A stretch of 46,291 bases of DNA from Lachnospiraceae bacterium (GTDB taxonomy: Bacteria > Bacillota > Clostridia > Lachnospirales > Lachnospiraceae), in the NCBI GenBank assembly GCA_024690205.1, contig JAILCX010000008.1, forward strand, positions 1-46,291, read 5' to 3'. Positions within the stretch are counted from its first letter, which is position 1. Each line of letters opens with the position of its first letter. The notes beneath the pieces were generated by a model. That model was not told the origin of the DNA. It ran no database searches and saw nothing but the letters and a program-made list of their open reading frames with translations. Both the position numbers and the translations under genes were made by a program. Shown here piece by piece: positions 25,604 to 35,790 of the stretch.

Positions 25604-25813
25604 TTATGGAACAGGATCATATCCGCCCTTTGAAAAAGGGTTACACCTTATTATTCTCCATAATGCTAAAAAACCTCCCTTAAAAGCACCGTACTTACTT
25701 ATCGCCTCAAGTCCGTATTCCGAACAAGTGGGGATGTAAGGGCATTTCGTGTGCTTTAACGGAGATAGATACTTTCTGTAGACTTTTATTAAAATAATTA
25801 AAATATTCTTCAT
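25604..25813 (-). CDS. yidD: Membrane protein insertion efficiency factor YidD
   Basis: Small protein (69 residues) with the YidD signature [36 protein letters not shown] and [18 protein letters not shown]. It is a peripheral membrane protein that helps YidC-dependent insertion. It lies between rnpA (12 bases) and yidC (45 bases), the usual order. No clear SD is seen, so it may depend on translation of rnpA. Confidence 0.95.
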   Translation of the reverse strand: MKNILIILIKVYRKYLSPLKHTKCPYIPTCSEYGLEAISKYGAFKGGFLALWRIIRCNPFSKGGYDPVP

Positions 25814-25825
25814 CTGATCGTCGGA

Positions 25826-26161
25826 TCACTTCATTATCTTATGAAGTTTCAGAAGATGTAATAGTGCGCTTTCCATTTCCTCATATGAAATGGACGAGGC
25901 TTGGCCTCTTGCGATGACTGCAATGTCTAAACCACTATTAAACATTTTTTCCTGCAGTCTGTAACTTTCTTTTATTAATCTTTTTACTCTATGCCGGATA
26001 ACACTGTTTCCGACCTTCTTACTGACGCTTATCCCAAATCTGTTAAATGGCTGGTTGTTTTCCAGAATATAAACTATAAGATATTTGTTGGCCTTTGAAC
26101 GGCCGTTTTTAAACACATTTGAGAATTGGGAACTGTTGCGCAGACTTAACGTATTGATCAC
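25826..26161 (-). CDS. rnpA: Ribonuclease P protein component
   Basis: The 111-residue protein partners with the RNase P RNA to trim tRNA 5' ends. FSNVFKNGRSKANKYLIVYIL and FGISVSKKVGNSVIRHRVKRLIKESYRL carry the conserved RNR-type motif (V-x-R-x-x-V-K-R) at about 53-62. The start is GTG at 26161; no later start fits. There is no SD: the hairpin and U-run of a terminator (26164-26190) lie immediately upstream. Expression therefore probably depends on readthrough from rpmH. Confidence 0.95.
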   Translation of the reverse strand: MINTLSLRNSSQFSNVFKNGRSKANKYLIVYILENNQPFNRFGISVSKKVGNSVIRHRVKRLIKESYRLQEKMFNSGLDIAVIARGQASSISYEEMESALLHLLKLHKIMK

Positions 26162-26163
26162 GC

Positions 26164-26190
26164 AAAAAAGACCACTTGAAAAAGTGGTCT
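26164..26190 (-). terminator. Terminator/attenuator between rpmH and rnpA
   Basis: The arms (26169-26177 and 26182-26190) give a perfect 9-bp stem (AGACCACTT/AAGTGGTCT) with a 4-base loop and a U5 run in the minus-strand RNA. It begins within the rpmH stop codon and ends 2 bases before the rnpA start. Confidence 0.8.
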
Positions 26191-26323
26191 ATGCTGACAA
26201 CTTTTTTCTTCCTTTGGCACGTCTGGCTGCTAAAACCTTACGTCCGCCCGGTGTACTCATTCTGGCTCTAAAACCATGAACTTTTGATCTTTGTCTTTTC
26301 TTAGGCTGAAAAGTCATTTTCAT
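26189..26323 (-). CDS. rpmH: 50S ribosomal protein L34
   Basis: A 44-residue basic protein that begins [20 protein letters not shown] and continues with [19 protein letters not shown], the near-invariant L34 sequence. It has an ideal SD (AAGGAGGTGA) and a strong promoter (TTGACA-18-TATAAT). It is the first gene of the operon running left from oriC. Its stop codon is part of the terminator hairpin that follows. Confidence 0.98.
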   Translation of the reverse strand: MKMTFQPKKRQRSKVHGFRARMSTPGGRKVLAARRAKGRKKLSA

Positions 26324-26363
26324 ACGGGGTCACCTCCTTTATAAATAGGAAAACAACATACCG

Positions 26364-26393
26364 ATTATAAAGGATTTTTCAAAGATGTGTCAA
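26364..26393 (-). promoter_or_regulatory. rpmH operon promoter
   Basis: The minus strand shows consensus TTGACA (complement of 26388-26393), an 18-base spacer and consensus TATAAT (complement of 26364-26369), about 40 bases before the rpmH start codon. Confidence 0.85.
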
Positions 26394-26516
26394 GTAAAAT
26401 AAAATGCTTAAAATCATTGAAAAATCGCTATTTTTTTTACATCAAGATATGGTGTTTTATTTATGATAAAAATCTATATTTAGTTGTTGCCATAACGCCT
26501 GTAAATTGACATAAAT

Positions 26517-26559
26517 TTATTCACATCATGTGGATAAACCTGTGGATAAGTGTGAATAA
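26517..26559. repeat. DnaA box cluster
   Basis: Four boxes in 43 bases: one forward (26517-26525) and three reverse (26529-26537, 26541-26549, 26551-26559). The two middle ones are perfect TGTGGATAA. This is the core DnaA assembly site. Confidence 0.88.
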
Positions 26560-26697
26560 CTGACCTGATATCATTAAAATTCATACTGTTTTTGTCAATA
26601 ACAGTTACTCACATTTTCATAAAGATAACAGTTATGAAAAATTTTTATGTTAACTCTGAAATACGCATATATACAGTATTTTTTAGGGTTTTTAAGT

Positions 26698-26726
26698 TTG
26701 AATTTTTACTTCTTATATATTATTAT
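26698..26726 (+). promoter_or_regulatory. Putative dnaA promoter
   Basis: TTGAAT (26698-26703), a 17-base spacer and TATTAT (26721-26726), 38 bases before the dnaA start codon. A DnaA box at 26756-26764 lies just downstream, which suggests DnaA autoregulation. Confidence 0.6.
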
Positions 26727-26763
26727 GTGTTAGTGATAATTCTAAAAAGAGGTAGTTATACAC

Positions 26764-28131
26764 ATGGAAGCTTCTAATTATAACGATTTCATCGAGACCA
26801 ACTGGGATAATATCAAAGAAAACATCAGATCGGAATATGACATAGCTGACATTTCTTTTGATACCTGGATCAGGCCTCTTAATTATTCCGGTATAGAAAA
26901 TGATACGGTTTCTATCGTAATTCCTTCAGATCAGGCTCAGGCTATCAATTATATCACCAAAAAATATAAGAATTTCTTTGTTGAATCTATCTCTGTGATG
27001 ATAGATCACAGTATCAACGTCAATTTTATTCTTGAAAATGAAGCCAAAAAAGAAGAAATTAACACAAAAGAAAAGATATATAACATTAATTCCGAAAATG
27101 CCAATCTTATATCAAAGTACCGTTTTGATACTTTTGTTGTAGGAAATAACAATAAATTTGCGCATTCGGCAGCTCTTGCCGTCGCAGAATCTCCCGGAGA
27201 AGCATACAATCCTCTTTATCTTTACGGAGGATCAGGTCTTGGAAAAACTCACCTTATGCATTCAATAGGTCATTTTATTCTGGACAGAGATCCTAATAAA
27301 AAGGTTCTTTATGTTACTTCCGAGAACTTCACAAATGAAGTTATAAATGCCATAAGATCCGGTAATTCTTCAAAAATGAATGAAATAAGGGAAAAATACA
27401 GATCTGTTGACGTTCTTTTGATAGACGATGTTCAGTACATCATAGGAAAAGATGCAACCCAGCAGGAATTTTTCAATACATTTAATGAATTACATTCAGC
27501 CGGTAAACAGATAATCATATCTTCAGATAAACCTCCTCAGGATATGGAAACATTGGAAGAACGTTTCAGAACCCGATTCCAGTGGGGTCTTACTGCAGAT
27601 ATTCAGGCTCCTGATTATGAAACAAGAATGGCTATCCTTAAAAAATATTCCGAAAATTACGGAAAAGAGATAGACAATGCCGTTTTTGAATATATAGCTG
27701 AAAATATAACTTCAAATATCAGGGAACTTGAAGGTGCTTACAACAAACTTATCGCTTATTCAAGATTAAATAAAATAGATATATCAATGGATATAGTTGA
27801 GGAAGCTTTAAAAGATATAATAAATCCAAACCAGATTAAGGAAATAACCTCTCAAAATATCATTGAAATGGTAGCCGAACACTTTAATATGACTTCAGAA
27901 GACATAAAGTCTAAAAGAAAAACGGCAGATCTTGTTTTACCCAGACAGATTTGTATGTATCTTTGCAAAGAGCTTACACAGGAGCCTCTTCAGGAAATAG
28001 CAAGAGCATTAAATAAGAAGGATCATACTACAATAATATATGGAATAAAAAAGATTTCGGATGGTGTAAAAGTGGATAAATCACTTGCCAACAAAATTGA
28101 TGTAATAAAGAAAAAAATCAATCCTTCGTGA
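26764..28131 (+). CDS. dnaA: Chromosomal replication initiator DnaA
   Basis: The 455-residue AAA+ initiator binds DnaA boxes and opens oriC. Domain I is at about 1-90, a short linker at 90-115, and the ATPase at about 118-330 with Walker A GGSGLGKT (155-162), Walker B VLLIDDVQYI and sensor/box VII (LEERFRTRFQWGLTADIQ). Domain IV at the end has the DNA-binding helix-turn-helix KRKTADLVLPRQICMYLCKEL and signature KKDHTTIIYGIKKI. SD AGAGGT lies 10 bases ahead of the ATG. A DnaA box TTATACACA overlaps the A of the start codon. Confidence 0.98.
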   Translation: MEASNYNDFIETNWDNIKENIRSEYDIADISFDTWIRPLNYSGIENDTVSIVIPSDQAQAINYITKKYKNFFVESISVMIDHSINVNFILENEAKKEEINTKEKIYNINSENANLISKYRFDTFVVGNNNKFAHSAALAVAESPGEAYNPLYLYGGSGLGKTHLMHSIGHFILDRDPNKKVLYVTSENFTNEVINAIRSGNSSKMNEIREKYRSVDVLLIDDVQYIIGKDATQQEFFNTFNELHSAGKQIIISSDKPPQDMETLEERFRTRFQWGLTADIQAPDYETRMAILKKYSENYGKEIDNAVFEYIAENITSNIRELEGAYNKLIAYSRLNKIDISMDIVEEALKDIINPNQIKEITSQNIIEMVAEHFNMTSEDIKSKRKTADLVLPRQICMYLCKELTQEPLQEIARALNKKDHTTIIYGIKKISDGVKVDKSLANKIDVIKKKINPS

Positions 28132-28332
28132 TTTACACATCATTCACTTTTTATAATTTTTTATCCACCCTGTTATGATTTATTTTTACCTATAAAAATG
28201 CTATAATATATGAGTTATACACAAATGAACATTTATTAATACTATTTATATTAAATATTTAATAAATATATCTCATTTGTCGAAAAACAGCGTCCATGAC
28301 AAACATGAACAAATGAAAGGAAGTTATACACA
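28132..28332 (+). other. dnaA-dnaN intergenic region with DnaA boxes
   Basis: This 201-base AT-rich gap holds TTATCCACC (28161-28169, one mismatch), TTATACACA (28215-28223) and TTATACACA (28324-28332, directly before the dnaN start codon). A TGTCGAA sequence (28278-28284) matches the Spo0A box core. In several Firmicutes oriC is bipartite, with boxes on both sides of dnaA; this gap is the likely second part. Confidence 0.65.
28202..28207 (+). promoter_or_regulatory. Possible -10 of a dnaN promoter
   Basis: TATAAT at 28202-28207 precedes dnaN by 126 bases; the -35 position (TTTATT at 28179-28184, 17-base spacer) is poor. It would allow dnaN to be transcribed separately from dnaA. Confidence 0.35.
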
Positions 28333-29442
28333 ATGAAGCTTATCTGTTCTAAAGCAAATCTTCTTAACGGAGTTAATACGGTTTCAAAAGCAGTTCCTAA
28401 TAAGACTACAATGTCTATCCTTGAATGTATTCTTATAGATGCATCTGAAAATAAGATAAAGCTTATAGCAAATGATACTGAACTTGGAATTGAAACTGTT
28501 GTAACCGGTATAATAGAAGAAAAAGGAAAGATCGCTCTTGATGCAAAGATACTTCTTGATATAGTAAGAAAACTTCCGGACAGTGACGTTACCATTGAAT
28601 GTGATTCATCTTTAAAAACATATATTAATTGCGGAAAAGCAAAATTCACGATCATAGCAAAGCCTGCAGATGAATTTACTTATCTTCCCGATATTGAAAG
28701 AATAGATTCAATATCTGTTTCACAGTTCACATTAAAAGAAATAATAAGACAGACAATCTTTTCAATTGCCGACAATGATAATAACAAGATCATGACAGGT
28801 GAATTGTTTGAAGTATCAGGAGATGTTTTAAAGGTTGTTTCTCTTGACGGACACAGAATTTCAATAAGAAAGATTAATCTTAAAACTTCTTATCCTCAAA
28901 AGAAAGTGATAGTACCCGGAAAAACTCTTAATGAGATAAGTAAGATCCTTTCGGGTGATACCGAAAAAGAAGTTAAGATCTTCTTTACAGGAAAACATAT
29001 AATATTTGAATTTGATGAAACTGTTGTTGTTTCAAGACTTATTGAAGGCGAATTCTTTAAGATAGACCAGATGCTGTCTTCAGATTATGAAACAAAGCTC
29101 ACAATAAATAAAAAAGAGCTGCTTGATTCTATAGACAGGGCAACTTTACTTGTAAAAGAAGGCGATAAAAAGCCTATCATCATAAATATTCTTGATGAAA
29201 ACATTGAATTAAAGATGAATTCTACCGTTGGCAGCATGAATGAAGAAATTTCTGTTACAAAACAGGGTAAGGACATAATGATAGGATTCAATCCTAAGTT
29301 TATGCTTGATGCATTAAGAGTCATTGATGATGAAGAGATAGATATATACTTTGTTAATCCAAAAGCACCCTGCTTTATCAAGAATTCGGAAGAAAGCTAT
29401 ATTTACATGGTTCTTCCCGTTAATTTCACAACCGTATCGTAA
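28333..29442 (+). CDS. dnaN: DNA polymerase III sliding clamp (beta subunit)
   Basis: The 369-residue protein has the three-fold clamp structure of DnaN. Its start MKLICSKANLLNGVNTVSKAVPNKTTMSILECIL, the middle GELFEVSGDVLKVVSLDGHRISIRKI and the C-terminal AP-CFIKNSEESYIYMVLPVN are conserved. It forms a ring on DNA that holds the polymerase and repair proteins. SD AAGGAAG is 12 bases from the ATG with a DnaA box between them. It is followed without a gap by yaaA and likely starts a dnaN-yaaA-recF-gyrB-gyrA unit. Confidence 0.97.
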   Translation: MKLICSKANLLNGVNTVSKAVPNKTTMSILECILIDASENKIKLIANDTELGIETVVTGIIEEKGKIALDAKILLDIVRKLPDSDVTIECDSSLKTYINCGKAKFTIIAKPADEFTYLPDIERIDSISVSQFTLKEIIRQTIFSIADNDNNKIMTGELFEVSGDVLKVVSLDGHRISIRKINLKTSYPQKKVIVPGKTLNEISKILSGDTEKEVKIFFTGKHIIFEFDETVVVSRLIEGEFFKIDQMLSSDYETKLTINKKELLDSIDRATLLVKEGDKKPIIINILDENIELKMNSTVGSMNEEISVTKQGKDIMIGFNPKFMLDALRVIDDEEIDIYFVNPKAPCFIKNSEESYIYMVLPVNFTTVS

Positions 29443-29652
29443 ATGGAAAGCATAACCATAAAAGATGAATTTATAAAGCTTGGCCAGGCCTTGAAATTAT
29501 CAGGGCTTGTTGATTCGGGTGTCGAAGCAAAGATAGTGATAATTAACGGAGATGTATCCGTTAACGGAAGTATATGCCTTGAAAGAGGAAAAAAACTTCG
29601 AAACGGGGATGTTTTCGAATATAAAGGAAATACTGTTAAGGTTTTATCATGA
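29443..29652 (+). CDS. yaaA: S4 domain protein YaaA (RlbA)
   Basis: Short S4 RNA-binding domain protein (69 residues): FIKLGQALKLSGLVDSGVEAKIVI, then INGDVSVNGSICLERGKKLRNGD. YaaA-type proteins in Bacillus bind ribosomal RNA. Starts right after the dnaN stop (no SD, probably coupled) and ends in an ATGA overlap with recF, the standard position. Confidence 0.92.
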   Translation: MESITIKDEFIKLGQALKLSGLVDSGVEAKIVIINGDVSVNGSICLERGKKLRNGDVFEYKGNTVKVLS

Positions 29653-30731
29653 TAATAAAGTCTCTGGAATTATCCGATTACCGGAATTATGAAACACTTA
29701 GTATAGATTTTGATCCCGGTACAAATATATTATTCGGTGATAATGCTCAGGGAAAAACAAATATACTTGAAGCAATTTATCAATCTGCGACCACAAAATC
29801 CCATAAAGGCAGCAAAGATAAAGAAATAATCAGGTTCGGTAAAAACGAGTCTCATATTAGAGCGGTCATTGAAAAGGAAAATACCGAAACCAGGATAGAT
29901 ATGCATTTAAGATCGTCGGGATCAAAAGGTATAGCGATAGACGGTCAGAAAATAAAAAAAGCTGCCGACCTTTTAGGACTTTTAAACATAGTATTCTTTT
30001 CTCCCGAGGACCTCGGAATCATAAAAAACGGTCCGGGTGAAAGAAGAAGATTTGCGGATATGGAGCTTTGCCAGCTGGATGGCTTCTATCTTTATAATCT
30101 AAATAACTACAACAAGATAATAAATCAAAGAAATAAGCTTTTAAAGGATATGTATTTTAATCCTGACCTTAGGGAAACCCTTAATATATGGGATTCACAG
30201 CTTATTTCATTCGGAAGCAAGATAATAGAAAGAAGAACTTCTTTTGCCGAGCAGATAAGTGAGATCATAAAGGAATATCACAAAAAACTGTCGGGCGGAA
30301 AAGAAGAAATAGTCGTAAAATACGAACCTGACGTGACCATTGATGAATATGCATCAAAAATGGAATCATCGCGCGACAGGGATATAAGTGCAAAAATGAC
30401 CACGACCGGTCCTCACAGAGACGATTTTTCATTTATGATAAATGATGTCGATGTCAGAAAATTCGGATCACAGGGTCAGCAAAGAACCGCTGCACTTTCC
30501 CTAAAATTATCTGAAATAGAACTCATGAAAAAAGTGACCAATGATACACCGGTTCTTTTACTTGATGATGTATTATCGGAGCTTGATTCAAACAGACAGA
30601 ATTATCTTTTGGACAGTATAGGTGATATACAGACGATAATAACCTGTACCGGACTTGATGAATTTGTAAATGATAATTTCAAGATAGACAAAACCTTTAA
30701 GGTTTCTGACGGTTTGGTTGAAGTAATATAG
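29649..30731 (+). CDS. recF: DNA replication and repair protein RecF
   Basis: SMC/ABC-type ATPase of 360 residues. Walker A GDNAQGKTNILEAIY at about 31-45, VFFSPEDLGIIKNGPGERRRFADMEL, ABC signature GSQGQQRTAALSLKLSEIEL, and Walker B PVLLLDDVLSELD are all visible. With RecO and RecR it loads RecA at gaps. Start overlaps yaaA by 4 bases. Next gene gyrB starts 12 bases on. Confidence 0.97.
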   Translation: MIIKSLELSDYRNYETLSIDFDPGTNILFGDNAQGKTNILEAIYQSATTKSHKGSKDKEIIRFGKNESHIRAVIEKENTETRIDMHLRSSGSKGIAIDGQKIKKAADLLGLLNIVFFSPEDLGIIKNGPGERRRFADMELCQLDGFYLYNLNNYNKIINQRNKLLKDMYFNPDLRETLNIWDSQLISFGSKIIERRTSFAEQISEIIKEYHKKLSGGKEEIVVKYEPDVTIDEYASKMESSRDRDISAKMTTTGPHRDDFSFMINDVDVRKFGSQGQQRTAALSLKLSEIELMKKVTNDTPVLLLDDVLSELDSNRQNYLLDSIGDIQTIITCTGLDEFVNDNFKIDKTFKVSDGLVEVI

Positions 30732-32732
<2,001 letters not shown>

Positions 32733-32769
32733 GAGTCATTAAGAAATATAGATATAAAAAGGAACGGTT

Positions 32770-35367
32770 ATGGAAGACAATATTTTTGACAAGATCCATG
32801 AGGTAGACCTGCAAAAGACCATGGAAAATTCATACATCGACTACGCGATGAGCGTTATCGCTTCTCGTGCACTTCCCGATGTAAGAGACGGTCTTAAGCC
32901 TGTTCAGAGAAGAGTTCTTTACTCGATGATCGAGCTTAATAACGGTCCCGATAAGCCTCATCGTAAATCCGCACGTATAGTCGGAGATACAATGGGTAAA
33001 TATCACCCTCACGGTGACAGCTCTATATATGGTGCCCTTGTTAATATGGCACAGCCCTGGAACTTCAGATATCCGCTCGTTGACGGACACGGAAACTTCG
33101 GTTCAGTCGACGGAGACGGCGCAGCCGCAATGCGATACACCGAAGCAAGGCTTTCAAAGATCTCAATGGAACTCCTTGCCGATATCAACAAGGATACCGT
33201 TGATTTTACTCCTAACTTTGACGAGACCGAAAAAGAGCCCGTTGTTCTGCCCAGCCGTTATCCCAACCTTTTGGTTAACGGTACGACAGGTATTGCAGTC
33301 GGTATGGCTACCAACATACCCCCTCACAATCTTCGTGAAGTAACCAAAGCTCTTATTAAGATAATCGATAACAAAGTCGATGAGGACAGGGAAACCGATA
33401 TTGAAGAGATCCTTTCGATCCTCAAGGCTCCCGATTTCCCCACCGGAGGAGTCATCCTCGGAACAAAGGGCGCTGAAGAAGCCTACAGAACGGGCCGCGG
33501 AAAGATAAGAGTCAGAGCGGTTTCAAGCATTGAAACACTTCCCAGCGGAAAAAGCAGCATCATAGTTACCGAGCTGCCTTACATGGTAAACAAGGCAAAT
33601 CTTATCCAAAAGATAGCCGAGCTCGTTAAGCTTAAAAAGATAGACGGAATCACGGATTTAAGAGATGAATCCGACAGAGAAGGAATGCGTATCGTCATTG
33701 AGATAAGACGAGATGCAAACCCCAATATCATCCTCAACCAGCTTTACAAGCATACACAGCTTCAGGACACATTCGGTGTCATCATGCTGGCACTTGTAAA
33801 TAACGAGCCCAAGGTAATGAGCATTCTTGAAATGCTCAAGGCTTATCTTGCTCATCAGGAAGATGTCGTTACAAGAAGAACCAAATATGATCTTAACAAA
33901 GCAGAAGAAAGAGATCATATCTTACAGGGATTACTCATCGCACTTGATAATATCGATGAAGTGATCAATATAATCAGAAATTCGGCTGATACCCAGACGG
34001 CTAAGGAAAATCTCATCAACAGATTCTCACTTACCGATGCTCAGGCTCAGGCAATAGTCGATATGAGACTGAGAGCCCTGACAGGTTTGGAAAGATCAAA
34101 GCTTGAAAACGAGCATGAAGAGTTGGTCAAAAAGATCGCCGAATTAAAGGCCATCCTTGCCGATGAAAAACTTCTTTTGGGTGTTATAAAGACAGAGATG
34201 CAGCTTACAGCCGACAAATACGGCGATGATCGCAGATCCCAGATCGGATTTGACGAATATGATATTACGGATGAGGATATGATCCCTAACGAAAATACCA
34301 TCATCGCAATGTCAGATCTCGGATATATAAAGAGAATGACGATCGATAACTTTAAGTCCCAGCACAGAGGCGGAAAAGGTATCAAGGGAATGAACACGAT
34401 AGAAGAAGACTTTATCGAAGATCTTCTTATGACGACGACTCATCACTACATCATGTTCTTTACCAATATGGGACGCGTATACAGGTTAAAGGCATATGAG
34501 ATTCCTGAAGGATCAAGGATCTCACGCGGAGTTGCCATTGTTAATCTTCTTCAGTTAAATCCCGGAGAAAAGATCTCCGCTCTAATTCCGGTCAAGGAAT
34601 ATGAAGAAGAAAAGAACCTGTTCATGGTAACCAAAAAGGGAACCATCAAAAAGACCAAGGTTACCGAGTACTCAAATATCAGAAAGAACGGCCTAATCGC
34701 AATAAACCTTAAGGATGAAGATGAACTTATCGAAGTTAAGATAACCGATGAAAATACAGATATCTTCCTTGTTACCAAGTTCGGACAGTGTATAAGGTTT
34801 AAGGAGACCGATGTCAGAAATACCGGAAGAAGCTCAATGGGTGTTCGCGGTATGAACCTTGCCGATCAGGATGAGATAGTCGGAATGCAGCTTGATCATC
34901 AGGGCGAGACACTCCTTATTGCTTCCGAAAAGGGTATGGGTAAGAGAACAAAACTTGACGAATTTACTGTTCAAAAGAGAGGCGGAAAAGGCGTTAAGTG
35001 CTACAAGATCACCGAAAAGACAGGTTATGTGGTAGGTGTAAAGGCAGTTAATGACGATCATGAGATACTTATGATCACTAATGCCGGAATAATCATCCAG
35101 ATCCCGATGGCAGACGTATCTATCCTCGGAAGGATCACCTCGGGCGTTAAGCTCATCAACCTTGAAAAGGGTGTATTCGTAGCAAAGATCGCAAAAGTAA
35201 GGGAAAAGATAACCAACGGTAATGAAGAATTATCGGAGGATGATCTTGACGGAGTTGAAGAACCCGAACAGGAGCCCGGATTCGATCCCAGTGCTATCGA
35301 AGAAGAGGATGAAAACAAAAGATATATCGATCCCGAGAGTGAGGAAACGGAAGATTCCGACGAATAA
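32770..35367 (+). CDS. gyrA: DNA gyrase subunit A
   Basis: The 865-residue subunit has the breakage-reunion domain with catalytic Tyr123 in [10 protein letters not shown] and the quinolone region [20 protein letters not shown]. Ser84 is present; position 88, acidic in many bacteria, is Gly here. The C-terminal domain has beta-pinwheel repeats and the GyrA box QRGGKGIKG-type segment ([10 protein letters not shown]) required for wrapping. An acidic tail ([10 protein letters not shown]...ETEDSDE) ends the protein. SD AAGGAAC precedes the ATG. Confidence 0.98.
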   Translation: MEDNIFDKIHEVDLQKTMENSYIDYAMSVIASRALPDVRDGLKPVQRRVLYSMIELNNGPDKPHRKSARIVGDTMGKYHPHGDSSIYGALVNMAQPWNFRYPLVDGHGNFGSVDGDGAAAMRYTEARLSKISMELLADINKDTVDFTPNFDETEKEPVVLPSRYPNLLVNGTTGIAVGMATNIPPHNLREVTKALIKIIDNKVDEDRETDIEEILSILKAPDFPTGGVILGTKGAEEAYRTGRGKIRVRAVSSIETLPSGKSSIIVTELPYMVNKANLIQKIAELVKLKKIDGITDLRDESDREGMRIVIEIRRDANPNIILNQLYKHTQLQDTFGVIMLALVNNEPKVMSILEMLKAYLAHQEDVVTRRTKYDLNKAEERDHILQGLLIALDNIDEVINIIRNSADTQTAKENLINRFSLTDAQAQAIVDMRLRALTGLERSKLENEHEELVKKIAELKAILADEKLLLGVIKTEMQLTADKYGDDRRSQIGFDEYDITDEDMIPNENTIIAMSDLGYIKRMTIDNFKSQHRGGKGIKGMNTIEEDFIEDLLMTTTHHYIMFFTNMGRVYRLKAYEIPEGSRISRGVAIVNLLQLNPGEKISALIPVKEYEEEKNLFMVTKKGTIKKTKVTEYSNIRKNGLIAINLKDEDELIEVKITDENTDIFLVTKFGQCIRFKETDVRNTGRSSMGVRGMNLADQDEIVGMQLDHQGETLLIASEKGMGKRTKLDEFTVQKRGGKGVKCYKITEKTGYVVGVKAVNDDHEILMITNAGIIIQIPMADVSILGRITSGVKLINLEKGVFVAKIAKVREKITNGNEELSEDDLDGVEEPEQEPGFDPSAIEEEDENKRYIDPESEETEDSDE

Positions 35368-35403
35368 TATCAAAAGGCAATAAAAGAATACATCAATAAG
35401 CGG

Positions 35404-35425
35404 GCCCTCACCTTATGGTGGGGGC
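35404..35425 (+). terminator. Hairpin after gyrA
   Basis: GCCCTCACC (35404-35412) and GGTGGGGGC (35417-35425) form a 9-bp GC-rich stem with one G-T pair and a TTAT loop. It lies 36 bases after the gyrA stop. The U-tract is poor (TTGTG), so termination may be partial. Confidence 0.5.
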
Positions 35426-35444
35426 TTGTGAGCGGAGAAAGTTT

Positions 35445-35774
35445 TTGGCCAGATCTAAACAGGTAGAAGGACAACTTGATTTTTTTGCATTACTTTCATT
35501 TGATGATAACGATGAAAGTGAAGAAAAAAGTGTTGAAGAGATCAAAATAAGCGAGCTTTCACCTTTTGAAGAATGTGAAAAATGCTGGTGCCGCGACTGT
35601 AAGCATAATGAAAATAACGACGGCATACCAAGAGAATTTGCAGGAGAAAAAAAAGCATGTCCCGCCTGTTCTTTTTGTATAGATAACGATGAACCCGATG
35701 TTTGTATAATCGGATCATATAAAAACGGATGCAGTTTAAGGGCCGAAGAAGAAGGTATCAGCCCCGAAACATAA
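35445..35774 (+). CDS. Cys-rich hypothetical protein, putative zinc-binding
   Basis: This small protein (109 residues from the TTG at 35445) has three Cys groups: CEKCWCRDCKHN, CPACSFC and two further Cys near the end (DVCIIGS, NGCSL). The pattern suggests metal binding. An acidic stretch (DDNDESEEKSVEE) precedes them. An ATG at 35415 is in frame but lies in the loop of the post-gyrA hairpin without an SD; the TTG start has GGAG about 9 bases upstream and gives a sensible MARSKQVEGQLDFF start. It stands directly downstream of gyrA and upstream of the antiporter. Function unknown. Confidence 0.6.
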   Translation: MARSKQVEGQLDFFALLSFDDNDESEEKSVEEIKISELSPFEECEKCWCRDCKHNENNDGIPREFAGEKKACPACSFCIDNDEPDVCIIGSYKNGCSLRAEEEGISPET

Positions 35775-35790
35775 AGGAGATGAGTTTTAA

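Larger units (their letters stand above)
26324..26763. other. Chromosomal origin region oriC (440 bp)
   Basis: The non-coding stretch between rpmH and dnaA, divergently flanked, holds DnaA boxes (TTATNCACA): 26517-26525 (TTATTCACA), 26529-26537 and 26541-26549 (TGTGGATAA, reverse), 26551-26559 (TGTGAATAA, reverse) and 26756-26764 (TTATACACA). A weaker box (TTACTCACA) is at about 26604-26612. Left of the cluster (26395-26480) is a very A/T-rich stretch that could unwind. Three boxes in the same orientation are 12 and 10 bases apart. No gene is seen here. Confidence 0.88.

Noticed and set aside
28718-28733. parS-like TGTTTCAC inside dnaN
   Set aside because: Only the left half matches and it is in coding sequence; the rest does not fit the palindrome.
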